Positions 48,077-56,569 of a stretch of DNA of 64,000 nt are shown piece after piece. The stretch spans positions 1,310,001-1,374,000 of the forward strand of contig NC_019904.1 of assembly GCF_000325705.1 (NCBI RefSeq). Direction: 5' to 3'. The translations under genes and the position numbers were made by a program. The notes under the pieces are model-generated. The model made no database searches. It was not told the origin of the DNA and was given only the letters and a program-made list of their open reading frames with translations. The stretch comes from Echinicola vietnamensis DSM 17526. Lineage in GTDB: Bacteria > Bacteroidota > Bacteroidia > Cytophagales > Cyclobacteriaceae. Position 1 is the stretch's first letter. Every line of letters starts with the position of its first letter.

Positions 48077-48080
48077 CACC

Positions 48081-48659
48081 ATGAAAATTTGCTTTGCTAC
48101 GAATAATCCCAAAAAGATCGAAGAGGTAAAGGCCGCCTTGGGCGAAGACTTTACCATCGTTTCGTTAAAGGAAATCGGCTGTCATGAGGAATTGCCTGAG
48201 ACGGGTGACACGTTGGATTTCAATGCCTTCCAGAAGGCCCGACACGTATTTGAAAATTATGGCGTCAGTTGTTTTGCCGATGATACGGGCCTGGAAGTAG
48301 CGGCATTGGATGGAGCACCGGGCGTATATTCAGGAAGGTATGCCGGAGCGCCCCGCAGTGATGATCGAAATGTCGACAAGTTACTGGAAAATATGGAAGG
48401 CGTAACCGACCGTAAAGCCCAATTCAGAACAGTGATTGCCTTGATTTTGGATGGGAAGGAATACAGTTTTGAGGGAGTGGCAAAAGGCGAAATCATTCAG
48501 GAAAGAATTGGAGAAGGGGGCTTTGGCTATGATCCGGTATTTAGGCCGGAGGGGCATGGTGAAACGTTCGCTGAACTCAGCATGGAAGCAAAAAATGCTA
48601 TCAGCCACCGGGGAAAGGCCGTTCGGAAGTTGATTCATTTTCTGAACAGTTACCGCTAG
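48081..48659 (+). CDS. rdgB: dITP/XTP pyrophosphatase (HAM1 family)
   Basis: A 192-residue enzyme that hydrolyses deaminated purine nucleotides (dITP, XTP) to monophosphates. MKICFATNNPKKIEEVKAAL, FADDTGLEVAALDGAPGVYSGRYAG, GEGGFGYDPVFRP and FAELSMEAKNAISHRGKA are all family signatures. The ATG at 48081 is set by these and by the promoter box just upstream; the frame is open 37 codons further up without family resemblance. A second nucleotide-cleaning gene, mazG, is 3.4 kb away. Confidence 0.94.
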   Translation: MKICFATNNPKKIEEVKAALGEDFTIVSLKEIGCHEELPETGDTLDFNAFQKARHVFENYGVSCFADDTGLEVAALDGAPGVYSGRYAGAPRSDDRNVDKLLENMEGVTDRKAQFRTVIALILDGKEYSFEGVAKGEIIQERIGEGGFGYDPVFRPEGHGETFAELSMEAKNAISHRGKAVRKLIHFLNSYR

Positions 48660-48806
48660 CGCTACAGGTGTTTAGCGCACCTTGAGCATATACATGAGGA
48701 GATTGCTTCACCATACCATTCGATGGTTGGCCATGAAGAATGAAAGCGATGCTGGACAATACTCTGTAGATTAAGACAATTGCCTTTGCATAAAACTGGA
48801 GATATC

Positions 48807-49439
48807 ATGAGAAAACCTTACATCGTTGGCATCACGGGGGGAAGCGCCTCCGGCAAAACCCTGTTTCTGAACCGGCTGCTGCAAAGCTTCGATCCAGCAG
48901 AGGTCTGCCTCATTTCCCAGGACAACTATTATAAGCCCATCGATCAGCAGCCCCTGGATGAAGAAGGTATTGAGAACTATGATACTCCCTTTTCCTTTGA
49001 TTTTGATGCATATGCGGCGGATATAGAAAAAATCCAACGCGGTGAACACGTTTTTCGACAAGAATACACCTTTAACAATCCTGCCGTAACCCCAAAAATG
49101 CTGGAATTTAAGCCTGCCCCGGTAGTGGTGGTGGAGGGGATTTTTGTGTTATACTCACCTAAGTTGACCAACTTGCTGGACCTGAAGGTTTTTATAGATG
49201 CCAAGGATTATATCAAATTGAAGCGGAGGATTGTCCGGGATAAAGTGGAAAGGGGCTACGACCTCGATGATGTGCTCTATCGCTACGAAAAGCACGTGAT
49301 GCCGACCTATGAAAAATACATCGACCCGTCCAAGCACGACGCCGACCTGATCATCCCCAATAACGACAGCTTTGATAATGGCCTGGAAATGGTGAAGATT
49401 TTCCTTAGGGAAAAAATCAACAACCAGCCCTGTATTTGA
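48807..49439 (+). CDS. udk: Uridine kinase
   Basis: A 210-residue P-loop kinase that phosphorylates uridine and cytidine in pyrimidine salvage. Walker A is GGSASGKT (11-18), SQDNYYKP follows, NYDTPFSFDFD is the substrate region, VVVEGIFVLY is strand 3/Walker B-like, and RRIVRDKVERGYD carries the lid arginines. Length is typical. The ATG was chosen over an in-frame TTG nine codons upstream. A TGCCTTTG sequence (48781-48788), one base off the -7 consensus, precedes it. Confidence 0.93.
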   Translation: MRKPYIVGITGGSASGKTLFLNRLLQSFDPAEVCLISQDNYYKPIDQQPLDEEGIENYDTPFSFDFDAYAADIEKIQRGEHVFRQEYTFNNPAVTPKMLEFKPAPVVVVEGIFVLYSPKLTNLLDLKVFIDAKDYIKLKRRIVRDKVERGYDLDDVLYRYEKHVMPTYEKYIDPSKHDADLIIPNNDSFDNGLEMVKIFLREKINNQPCI

Positions 49440-49495
49440 GCAAAAACCGGTGTTTTTTTATGGTTGGAAGGTCACTAGGCTTATAAGTTTTATTG

Positions 49496-49564
49496 CCCGA
49501 TAGCTTTATCAGCTGTTCGGGATTTGTAATTCCGAACTCACCATAACACAGGATTTACAATCCT
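49496..49564. repeat. REP-like palindromic element
   Basis: GTTCGG (49515-49520) pairs with CCGAAC (49532-49537) around a near-palindromic GGGATTTGTAATTCC, and a second palindrome AGGATT-TAC-AATCCT lies at 49550-49564. CCCGA at 49496 can pair with TTCGGG in an alternative fold. This paired-hairpin layout is typical of REP elements. The rest of the 278-base gap holds no gene. Confidence 0.55.
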
Positions 49565-49717
49565 CGAAAACCCATTCCCAAACATACATTTAGGGAACCG
49601 ATCCACGGCTGCCCAGAAAGTATGATTTATATCACACCAAAAAGTTTGGCTCGTTTTCATCAGAATGGCAAAGTGTTTGTGAATTGGCTGCAAGTTTAAA
49701 CCAAGTTTTAAGTTACC

Positions 49718-50152
49718 ATGATGAAAAAGTTTTTATTCGCAGCATTGGCAGTCTTTTTATTACTGCAACACGAAGAGTCCAAGGCACAGGTTAGTGTGGG
49801 CATTTACCAGCAAAATTTCGGCACCTACCTGGCGGTGGGGAGTGATCCAGACAAAAAGATGTTTGGCGAGGGCCGACTGGAAGGTGGCAATGAGGTGGAC
49901 ATCGAAGGCACCTTTGGGTACAACTTTATCCAGAAAGAAGAGGTGAATTTTTACAGCGGTGTCCATGCCGGAATCATCAATGTCGGCGAGGGTAGCTCTG
50001 GGTATTTTGGAATTCCCTTAGGTGTATTGGTAAAGCCCTTTCCTGCCACCAGGAATTTCGGCTTCCTTTTGGAGGCCAGCCCACTGTTTATCCCTAGTGT
50101 GGACACTTCCTATCTTCGGGCAGGTATTGGGCTGAAATATACGTTCCGTTAA
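49718..50152 (+). CDS. Hypothetical secreted/outer-membrane protein
   Basis: A 144-residue protein with a signal peptide (about 1-24, cleavage near SKAQ). The mature part is rich in Gly and aromatic residues in alternating beta-strand pattern (VSVGIYQQNFGTYLAV, GTFGYNFIQ, FYSGVHAGIINVG) and ends in YTFR, like a small eight-stranded outer-membrane beta-barrel. No specific family recognised. It starts at one of two adjacent ATG codons and is convergent with the broken gene at 50224. Confidence 0.65.
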   Translation: MMKKFLFAALAVFLLLQHEESKAQVSVGIYQQNFGTYLAVGSDPDKKMFGEGRLEGGNEVDIEGTFGYNFIQKEEVNFYSGVHAGIINVGEGSSGYFGIPLGVLVKPFPATRNFGFLLEASPLFIPSVDTSYLRAGIGLKYTFR

Positions 50153-50161
50153 GAATAAAAC

Positions 50162-50211
50162 AAAGAAGCCGTTTCCAAAATCATAGAGATGATCTTCGAA
50201 ACGGCTTCTTT
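50162..50211. terminator. Bidirectional terminator
   Basis: AAAGAAGCCGTTTC (50162-50175) and GAAACGGCTTCTTT (50198-50211) pair perfectly, with ATCAT/ATGAT inside. It serves both converging genes. Confidence 0.85.
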
Positions 50212-50223
50212 CACAAAAGATGT

Positions 50224-50810
50224 TTAGAAAGTGAAGGAGACTCCCCTACTCGCCATAAACATCTCACTACCGCCAATATAAGGCTGGTAACCACCTTGAC
50301 TTACCAGTGCCACATGATCCCCTAACCTGTTCCATAGTTTTAGTCCTATTAAATAGGATAAATCAATTCTAGGGCCAACATTACGGTACTCAATTTTTCC
50401 CTCTCCATCTTTGTGAATACCTCTGACCGCTTTAAAAGAAGTTCTAATTCCTGAAATTTGCGGAATTAAACGAAGGCTGCGGGTATTGATGACTGTATAT
50501 CCGATCCCAAATTTCCAGGTAGAAAAGTTTATAATTTTTTTCATCTGGTTCAAGATCAAATATAAACGTACTACCTCCTCCTCTTAGGTGCCCCAGACTA
50601 CAAGCTCCTTCCATGACAAGCCTATTACCAATAGTCCGTGAATAACTTACTTCCATGCCAATTGCATTTAAATACAATCTGGATCCTTCATTGTAGTGAA
50701 TGAAGTTGGGACTTAAGGTGATCCCATTTTTTTGGATTCTCTTGAGCCAATACCCTACCACGGAGGGTAGCCAATAATAGAAGTGCGACTAAGCTAATAA
50801 TAGTTTTCAT
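50224..50810 (-). pseudogene. Outer-membrane beta-barrel protein gene broken by two frameshifts at A7 runs
   Basis: The ATG at 50810 begins a signal peptide (MKTIISLVALLLLATLRGRVLAQ), but its frame diverges at a run of seven A near 50730. The coding sense continues in another frame (GITLSPNFIHYNEGSRLYLN ... STFIFDLEP) until a second run of seven A near 50530, after which the third frame carries INFSTWKFGIG to the end at SFTF. Removing one A from each run restores a protein of about 195 residues ending in Phe, typical of outer-membrane barrels. Either the gene is inactive, the runs allow slippage, or the assembly is wrong there. It follows a lipoprotein gene by 11 bases. Confidence 0.7.
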
Positions 50811-50821
50811 GATCTAATCAG

Positions 50822-51322
50822 TTAATGAGTTGAGGAAAAATACCATTCCACTTGGGTCATTCGATAGATTGGAAGCTTAGTACCCGGGTAGAATCCAGCA
50901 TCATTCTCCCTAATAAAGAAAATAGGACTGTCGAGTGTAGCAGTACTTCCCGATGTCCTGGAAAATGCCGTGGCCTGATGAAATGCCCTCACTATCGCTG
51001 ACTGTTTCCTGCTCAAGGGATCCACTTTCTCATCAAATAGCAATCGGAGGTTATAACTTATTTCTCTCGAATTACCTTTTATATCTCCAAACCCGAAAAG
51101 TTCGGCCCTCGCTTCAGGGTCTTTCATTACCTCTCCCATGTATAGGGAAAGTTCTTTAAGCTGCTTTTCATACGCTTGGCGATCCATTGGATTGGTTTCG
51201 GTTGACCCTACTTCCTCATGCTCTGTCATTAAAGGTTCTTCCTGTCCATTTTCCTGACAAGAAGTCCACGTCAGGGTTCCTAAAATCATTAAGGAACATA
51301 AATAAATACTAAATATTTTCAT
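50822..51322 (-). CDS. Hypothetical lipoprotein
   Basis: A 166-residue protein with a lipoprotein signal (lipobox TWTSC, Cys22). The mature region is acidic at first (QENGQEEPLMTEHEE), then helical, with no recognised domain. It lies just upstream of the frameshifted outer-membrane gene (11-base gap), so both were probably one operon. The upstream 225 bases hold the rpiB terminator and presumably its promoter. Confidence 0.7.
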   Translation of the reverse strand: MKIFSIYLCSLMILGTLTWTSCQENGQEEPLMTEHEEVGSTETNPMDRQAYEKQLKELSLYMGEVMKDPEARAELFGFGDIKGNSREISYNLRLLFDEKVDPLSRKQSAIVRAFHQATAFSRTSGSTATLDSPIFFIRENDAGFYPGTKLPIYRMTQVEWYFSSTH

Positions 51323-51451
51323 TGTAAAGGAGTTTTAGTAAAAGAATAGTACATTTTAATACTCCAATATTTAAATTCAAAAAAATCCCCTACGCATCCC
51401 TACGCAAGGTGACATAAATCACCTAAAAAATTATTATCGATCATTAATAAG

Positions 51452-51490
51452 TAAAAAAGCCTTGTAGCAATCGACTACAAGGCTTTTTAT
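51452..51490 (-). terminator. Terminator of the glyA-tatC-rpiB operon
   Basis: AAAAAGCCTTGTAG (51454-51467) and CTACAAGGCTTTTT (51475-51488) pair perfectly around a seven-base loop. A/T runs flank both sides; on the minus strand U residues follow the stem. Confidence 0.88.
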
Positions 51491-51547
51491 TACTGGATAT
51501 GCTCACCAACCAACTTGAAGCTACTGGCTTTTCGCCATAAATTTTGA

Positions 51548-51985
51548 TTATTTACAAGCGATCTTATTCACCCGATTAGCATGCCTGCCACCTTCAAATT
51601 CGGTATTTAGGAAGGTACCGACCATTTCTTGGGCCAGTTCGTAAGGGACAAACCTCGCCGGAATGGAGATCACATTGGCATCATTATGCTGGCGGCTGAG
51701 GGCGGCCAGGTCATTGTTCCAGCAGATGGCTGCACGGATGCCTTGGTGCTTGTTGGCCGTGATGGCAACCCCATTGCCACTGCCGCAGACGACGATGCCT
51801 TGCCTAAACTCTCCGGATTCGATGGCATCACACAAGGGATGCACATAGTCCGGATAGTCCACAGAAGCATCCGAAAAAGGCCCAAAATCCTTCACCTCGT
51901 AACCCTCCTTTTCAAGGAACGTTACCAATTGCTGCTTGTAATCAAATCCGGCGTGATCTCCGCCGATGGCTATTTTCTTTGACAT
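51548..51985 (-). CDS. rpiB: Ribose-5-phosphate isomerase B
   Basis: A 145-residue RpiB/LacAB-type isomerase interconverting ribose 5-phosphate and ribulose 5-phosphate. KIAIGGDHAGFDYK, DFGPFSDASVDYPDY, GIVVCGSGNGVAITANKHQGIRAA (with the catalytic Cys) and SRQHNDANVISIPAR are present. Length is standard. It is last in the operon glyA-tatC-rpiB, 12 bases after tatC. Confidence 0.94.
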   Translation of the reverse strand: MSKKIAIGGDHAGFDYKQQLVTFLEKEGYEVKDFGPFSDASVDYPDYVHPLCDAIESGEFRQGIVVCGSGNGVAITANKHQGIRAAICWNNDLAALSRQHNDANVISIPARFVPYELAQEMVGTFLNTEFEGGRHANRVNKIACK

Positions 51986-51997
51986 GATATGGTTTGG

Positions 51998-52843
51998 TTA
52001 ATAGTCTTCTTCTGCTGCTCGTTCTTCCCTTCTTCGTCGTTCGAGACGCTTGGCAATGATGATTCCCGCTTCATAAAGTATCAATATCGGCATGGCAATC
52101 AACAGCTGACTAATGACATCAGGAGGTGTGATGACGGCCGAAAGCACCAAAATGATGACCACGGCATGCCTTCTGTAGGATTTTAGCATCGCGGAATTCA
52201 CCAGTCCTGACATGGACAGGAAGTAGATGACCACCGGAAGCTGAAACATTACCGCTGAGGCCAGCACCAGCATCACCAAAGTGGAGATATACGAAGTGAT
52301 ATCAAATTCATTGGCAATGGAAGGATCCAGCCGATAATGCGATAGAAAGTTAATGGACAATGGCGACAGGATATAATACCCAAATGCCGCCCCCATAAAG
52401 AACAGCAAGCTCACAAAGAACACCGCTCCCCGGGCTGCTTTCCGCTCTCTCGAGTAGAGCCCTGGGCTGATAAATCGCCAGACTTCCCAAAACACGTACG
52501 GGAAAGCCACGATCAGCCCTACCACCAAACTGGAGGTCATGTGCATGGAAAACTGCCCTGTCATCTGCCTACTTTGCAGGATGAAAGGGAGCTCTTGGAT
52601 ACACAGTGCAGGGATATTCAGTGCATCAGAAACCTTGCAAAGCATCCGATAGGTGAAAAAATCCACCTTGGATGGTCCCAAAATCACTTGTCCAAAAACA
52701 AAACTTTTAGAAAGGAAGGCCAGAACTGAAAAGATCAGCACAGCTGCAACGGACCGGACCAAATGCCAACGCAATTGTTCCAAGTGGTCCAAAAAGGACA
52801 TGCCGTCTTCTTCCTCTTCTTCCCGGTATTGATCTAATGCCAC
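51998..52843 (-). CDS. tatC: Sec-independent protein translocase TatC
   Basis: A 281-residue inner-membrane protein with six membrane segments, the receptor for twin-arginine leaders. The N-terminal MSFLDHLEQLRWHL, FPYVFWEVWRFISPGLYSRER, MFQLPVVIYFLSMSGLV and SAVITPPDVISQLLIAMPI are diagnostic. The start is GTG, giving an acidic N-terminal extension of 14 residues before MSFLDHLEQL; the internal ATG is an alternative. tatA/B are not in the window. Its presence shows that the organism can export folded proteins. Confidence 0.93.
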   Translation of the reverse strand: MALDQYREEEEEDGMSFLDHLEQLRWHLVRSVAAVLIFSVLAFLSKSFVFGQVILGPSKVDFFTYRMLCKVSDALNIPALCIQELPFILQSRQMTGQFSMHMTSSLVVGLIVAFPYVFWEVWRFISPGLYSRERKAARGAVFFVSLLFFMGAAFGYYILSPLSINFLSHYRLDPSIANEFDITSYISTLVMLVLASAVMFQLPVVIYFLSMSGLVNSAMLKSYRRHAVVIILVLSAVITPPDVISQLLIAMPILILYEAGIIIAKRLERRRREERAAEEDY

Positions 52844-52859
52844 GTAGTTTCTTCTTTAC

Positions 52860-54128
52860 TTAATACAATGGAAACTGAACCATCCAGTCGTTTACTTCCT
52901 GCTTGATCTTGGCCAGGGCAGCTTCGTCTTCATGGTTCATCAGGGCCCTATCGATCAAGTCCACGATTTTGGTCATTTCTTGCTCTTTAAGGCCACGAGA
53001 GGTGATGGCGGCAGTTCCGACACGCATACCGGACGTCACGAAGGGCGAACGGGTGTCGAAAGGCACCATGTTTTTATTGATGGTAATGTCCACTTTTCCA
53101 AGGGTTTCTTCGGCGATTTTACCGGAAAGGTCCTTGTTTCTAAGGTCGATCAGCATCAGGTGATTGTCTGTGCCACCGGAGATCAGCTTATAGCCTTTTT
53201 CCACGAAGGCATCTGCCATTATGGAAGCATTTTTCTTCACTTGAAGAATGTATTCCATGTACTCATCAGACAGGGCTTCTTGGAAAGCGATAGCCTTGGC
53301 AGCAATGATATGTTCTAACGGCCCTCCCTGCATTCCCGGGAATACCGCAGAATCCAGCAATTGGGTCATTTTTCTAAGTTCTCCTTTTGGGTTTTTGATG
53401 CCAAATGGATTGTCAAAATCCTCTCTCATCATGATCAGGCCACCGCGTGTACCGCGTAGGGTTTTGTGGGTGGTGGTGGTCACGATATGGCAGTGCTCCA
53501 ACGGATCCTTTAGGAGGCCTCTGGCAATCAGCCCCGCAGGGTGGGAAATATCAGCCAATAGCAAGGCTCCGACTTCATCTGCAATTTCCCTGAACCGGGC
53601 ATAGTCCCAATCACGGCTGTAGGCAGAAGCACCGCAAATGATCAGCTTGGGCTTTACTTCACGGGCCTTTTCGGCCACTTTGTCCATGTCTATGATTCCG
53701 GTTTCTTCTTCTACGCCATAGAAATGAGGCTTGTAGTTTTTTCCAGAAAAGTTTACCGGTGATCCGTGTGTCAAGTGCCCACCGTGAGAAAGGTCAAAAC
53801 CAAGGATATGGTCACCAGGATTTAGGCAAGCCAAGAATACCGCCGCATTGGCCTGTGCACCGGAATGGGGCTGCACATTCGCCCATGTAGCACCAAAAAG
53901 CTCTTTCGCACGATCAATGGCGATCTGCTCGATGTCATCCACTACTTCACAGCCACCGTAATACCGCTTCTTGGGAAGGCCTTCCGCATATTTGTTGGTC
54001 AGTACGCTACCGGCAGCTTCCATCACCTGCTTGCTGGTGAAGTTTTCAGAAGCAATCAATTCGATGCCTCTCTTCTGACGGTCTTCTTCTTTTTGGATAA
54101 GGTCAAATATTACCTGGTCTCTTTTCAT
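52860..54128 (-). CDS. glyA: Serine hydroxymethyltransferase
   Basis: A 422-residue PLP enzyme that interconverts serine and glycine while charging tetrahydrofolate with a one-carbon unit. [66 protein letters not shown] and the PLP-lysine motif [15 protein letters not shown] (Lys222) are all present. First gene of glyA-tatC-rpiB, with 16 bases to tatC. A good -33/-7 promoter lies about 130 bases upstream. Confidence 0.96.
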   Translation of the reverse strand: MKRDQVIFDLIQKEEDRQKRGIELIASENFTSKQVMEAAGSVLTNKYAEGLPKKRYYGGCEVVDDIEQIAIDRAKELFGATWANVQPHSGAQANAAVFLACLNPGDHILGFDLSHGGHLTHGSPVNFSGKNYKPHFYGVEEETGIIDMDKVAEKAREVKPKLIICGASAYSRDWDYARFREIADEVGALLLADISHPAGLIARGLLKDPLEHCHIVTTTTHKTLRGTRGGLIMMREDFDNPFGIKNPKGELRKMTQLLDSAVFPGMQGGPLEHIIAAKAIAFQEALSDEYMEYILQVKKNASIMADAFVEKGYKLISGGTDNHLMLIDLRNKDLSGKIAEETLGKVDITINKNMVPFDTRSPFVTSGMRVGTAAITSRGLKEQEMTKIVDLIDRALMNHEDEAALAKIKQEVNDWMVQFPLY

Positions 54129-54611
54129 GAATATGATCTGGTTTTTTACAGTCTTTTTTGTCTTCCCTAGAGGCTTTCCCGAAGATTATCGGAAATGATT
54201 CATGTCGCACCTCAATGGCATTGATCCATTCGGGAAAATCAAATGGTTTTTTGGCTGCCCAAAATTAGTTCGAAACAATGTATTATCCAATTGATTGGGG
54301 AATTGCTTATGTAAATCACTTTTGAAAAATTTGATTGATCAAATTTTCCTCTCGGAATATCTTCCCATGTGATGTACCTACGGTACATGAAGAGCGGTTG
54401 ATGATGGCGGCTAGCACCAAGCATCCCGTGATATCAACGCATAAGCGGCTTTGAGCCTAAACCCGCCATGTCAGTGGTTCCGCCTCTCTGCAGTGGTAAC
54501 AACGGAGGCAGGGAGGTGACCCTAGAAATATGATTGGTTACCAATCTGTCAATTGATTGCCGAATCCATCGCAACCTGCGTATTCCGAGCATAACGCCAA
54601 TAAGTCCCCCC
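54129..54611. other. Gene-free intergenic region with palindromes
   Basis: These 483 bases carry the glyA promoter and two clean palindromes: AAAATTTGAT-TG-ATCAAATTTT (54326-54347) and ATGTACC-TAC-GGTACAT (54372-54388). They may be operators or terminator-like structures for the gene at 54612, which is transcribed toward them. No ORF of interest. Confidence 0.45.
54260..54290 (-). promoter_or_regulatory. Putative promoter of the glyA operon
   Basis: On the minus strand, TTG (54288-54290) and TAATTTTG (54260-54267) are separated by 20 bases, matching the Bacteroidota -33/-7 layout. The leader would be about 125 bases. Confidence 0.55.
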
Positions 54612-55571
54612 TTATGTAAAGGGCAGTTTGCTCACATCCACATTTCCACCTGAAATGACGATCCCCACTCGTTTGTTTTGAAAGAGTGGTTTATTCGCTA
54701 AAATAGCCGCCAAAGGCACAGCACTGCTCGGCTCAATGACCAGCTTCATGCGCTCGAAGACCAGTCGCATTGCTGCGATGATCTGATCATCAGAAACCGT
54801 GAGGATGTCCGCTACATTTTTGCTTATGATGGTAAAATTTCTTTTGCCAAGTGAGGTCAGCAGGCCATCGGCAATGGTGTTCGGGTTTTCCATTGGGATG
54901 ATTTTGTTGGCCTTTAGACTGCGATAGGCATCATCAGCGCCTTTTGGCTCGGCACCATAAACGGGCGTCTTTCGAGATAGGTAATGCGTGGTCAGTGCAG
55001 TGCCTGCCAACAATCCTCCACCACCCACCGGGGTAATGATGGCGTCAAAAGGGATGCCTTCATCCCACATTTCCAAGGCGCAGGTGGCCTGTCCTTCGAT
55101 GACGTCCATATAATCATAAGGAGGAATAAATGCCGCCCCTGTTTCTTCCACTACCTTTTCAAGTGTCGTTTCGCGGGCTTTAAGGTTGGGTTCACATTCG
55201 ATGATTTCACCTCCGTACGTACGCACCGCTGCTTTTTTGATTGCGGCCGCTGTGGAAGGCATCACGATATACGCTTTGGTGCCGGTCTCCTTGGCCGCTC
55301 GGGCCAGTGCAGCAGCATGATTACCGCTGCTATGGGTGGCCACACCGTTTTTCTTTAATCCTGGAGGAAGTTTCAAGATGGCATTGGTGGCTCCTCTGGC
55401 TTTGAAGGCTCCCACTTTTTGGAAATTTTCACACTTGAAATACAGTTGACAATCTGCCATTTTGTTGATGGCTTCACAAGTCAAAATAGGAGTGTGGTGG
55501 ATATAGGCCATGATCCGTTGATAGGCCTGCTTGATATCAATGAGTTGGGGGATTCTATAGGTTTGCTGCAT
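54612..55571 (-). CDS. Threonine dehydratase / serine racemase family PLP enzyme
   Basis: A 319-residue fold-type II PLP enzyme. The Schiff-base Lys57 lies in QKVGAFKARGA, the substrate loop is SSGNHAAALA, and PVGGGGLLAG binds the cofactor phosphate. No C-terminal ACT domain is present, so it is not feedback-regulated biosynthetic IlvA. It should deaminate threonine or serine, or racemise serine. ATG start; divergent from the M23 gene with a 56-base gap that must hold both promoters. Confidence 0.88.
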   Translation of the reverse strand: MQQTYRIPQLIDIKQAYQRIMAYIHHTPILTCEAINKMADCQLYFKCENFQKVGAFKARGATNAILKLPPGLKKNGVATHSSGNHAAALARAAKETGTKAYIVMPSTAAAIKKAAVRTYGGEIIECEPNLKARETTLEKVVEETGAAFIPPYDYMDVIEGQATCALEMWDEGIPFDAIITPVGGGGLLAGTALTTHYLSRKTPVYGAEPKGADDAYRSLKANKIIPMENPNTIADGLLTSLGKRNFTIISKNVADILTVSDDQIIAAMRLVFERMKLVIEPSSAVPLAAILANKPLFQNKRVGIVISGGNVDVSKLPFT

Positions 55572-55627
55572 GGGTTAAAGTTAACATTTTGAACACAAAT
55601 TGTGTATATTTCGCCAAAATATCCAAG

Positions 55628-56317
55628 ATGCAAAAACTACTTAATTCCTTAGAAATCAGTGATATTTATCCTTTGGTAGGGGTCAAATTAACTGCTGAAA
55701 ACAGCATGTTGTTGGATTTTACTGCAAAAAACGAAGATTTGGCCACCCTGGATATTTCAAGTACTCCCTTATTTGATGCGTATGTTTTTGGGCAATTGGA
55801 CGCCGCAAAAAAATCCTTCGGCATTGGCGGATACCTCGAGCCCAGGGCCATTTACCATCGAAGTGAGGTGTTTGGGAAGGATCATGAAGAAAGGCGCTCC
55901 ATACACTTGGGAGTGGACATCTGGGCAAAAGCAGGACAGCCTATCTTTGCCCCATTGGCAGGGCGTGTCCATAGTTTCCAAAACAACAAAGGGTACGGGA
56001 ATTATGGCCCGACCATTATTTTGGAGCACACCTACGAGGATGTGACCTTTTTCTCCCTGTATGGCCATTTGGCAAAGGCGGATTTGGAGGGCTTGCAGCT
56101 GGGGCAGCAGGTCCAGGCGGGAGAGGAATTTGCGCACATCGGCCCATTTCCTGAAAATGGGGATTGGCCGCCTCACTTGCATTTTCAACTGATGTTGGAT
56201 TTAGGAGATCACTGGGGGGATTATCCCGGGGTTTGCGCACCAAAAGACTTAGATTATTACCGTAACAACTGCCCAGATCCATCATGGCTGCTGGGGATGG
56301 AAAATGCCTTCCATTGA
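55628..56317 (+). CDS. M23-type peptidase domain protein without signal peptide
   Basis: A 229-residue protein with a LytM/M23 fold: His93 and Asp97 (SIHLGVDIW) and HLH (183-185) would bind zinc, with GYGNYGPTIILEH and SLYGHL between. No leader or membrane segment is visible, unlike cell-wall hydrolases. From memory the domain resembles the middle part of phosphotransferase-M23-class III aminotransferase fusion proteins. It may thus be a cytoplasmic hydrolase or binding domain. The ATG at 55628 is chosen; an in-frame TTG 13 codons earlier is weaker. Confidence 0.75.
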   Translation: MQKLLNSLEISDIYPLVGVKLTAENSMLLDFTAKNEDLATLDISSTPLFDAYVFGQLDAAKKSFGIGGYLEPRAIYHRSEVFGKDHEERRSIHLGVDIWAKAGQPIFAPLAGRVHSFQNNKGYGNYGPTIILEHTYEDVTFFSLYGHLAKADLEGLQLGQQVQAGEEFAHIGPFPENGDWPPHLHFQLMLDLGDHWGDYPGVCAPKDLDYYRNNCPDPSWLLGMENAFH

Positions 56318-56569
56318 CCGGGTTTCGAGATGCGGAGGAGTTCTGGCTCAAGTAATTTACACCCCTTCAGTGCAGGTTACAGAATCCACTTGGTGTCATT
56401 GGGAGGTTGTGGCATTTTTATTTATTCGTGGTTTTACCATTAAGCAAACTGCCAGTCCCCATCAGCATCGCCAAATCTCTCAGAGAAACGATCCTTTATT
56501 TCCGGGTGAAACCGATTTTGCACTTAGTACTATCACTTTTGCTGCCTGGAAGTGCTTTTCAGCCTCCCC

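Noticed and set aside
47970..48080. N-terminal extension of rdgB
   Set aside because: It would place the promoter box inside the gene and shows no family resemblance.
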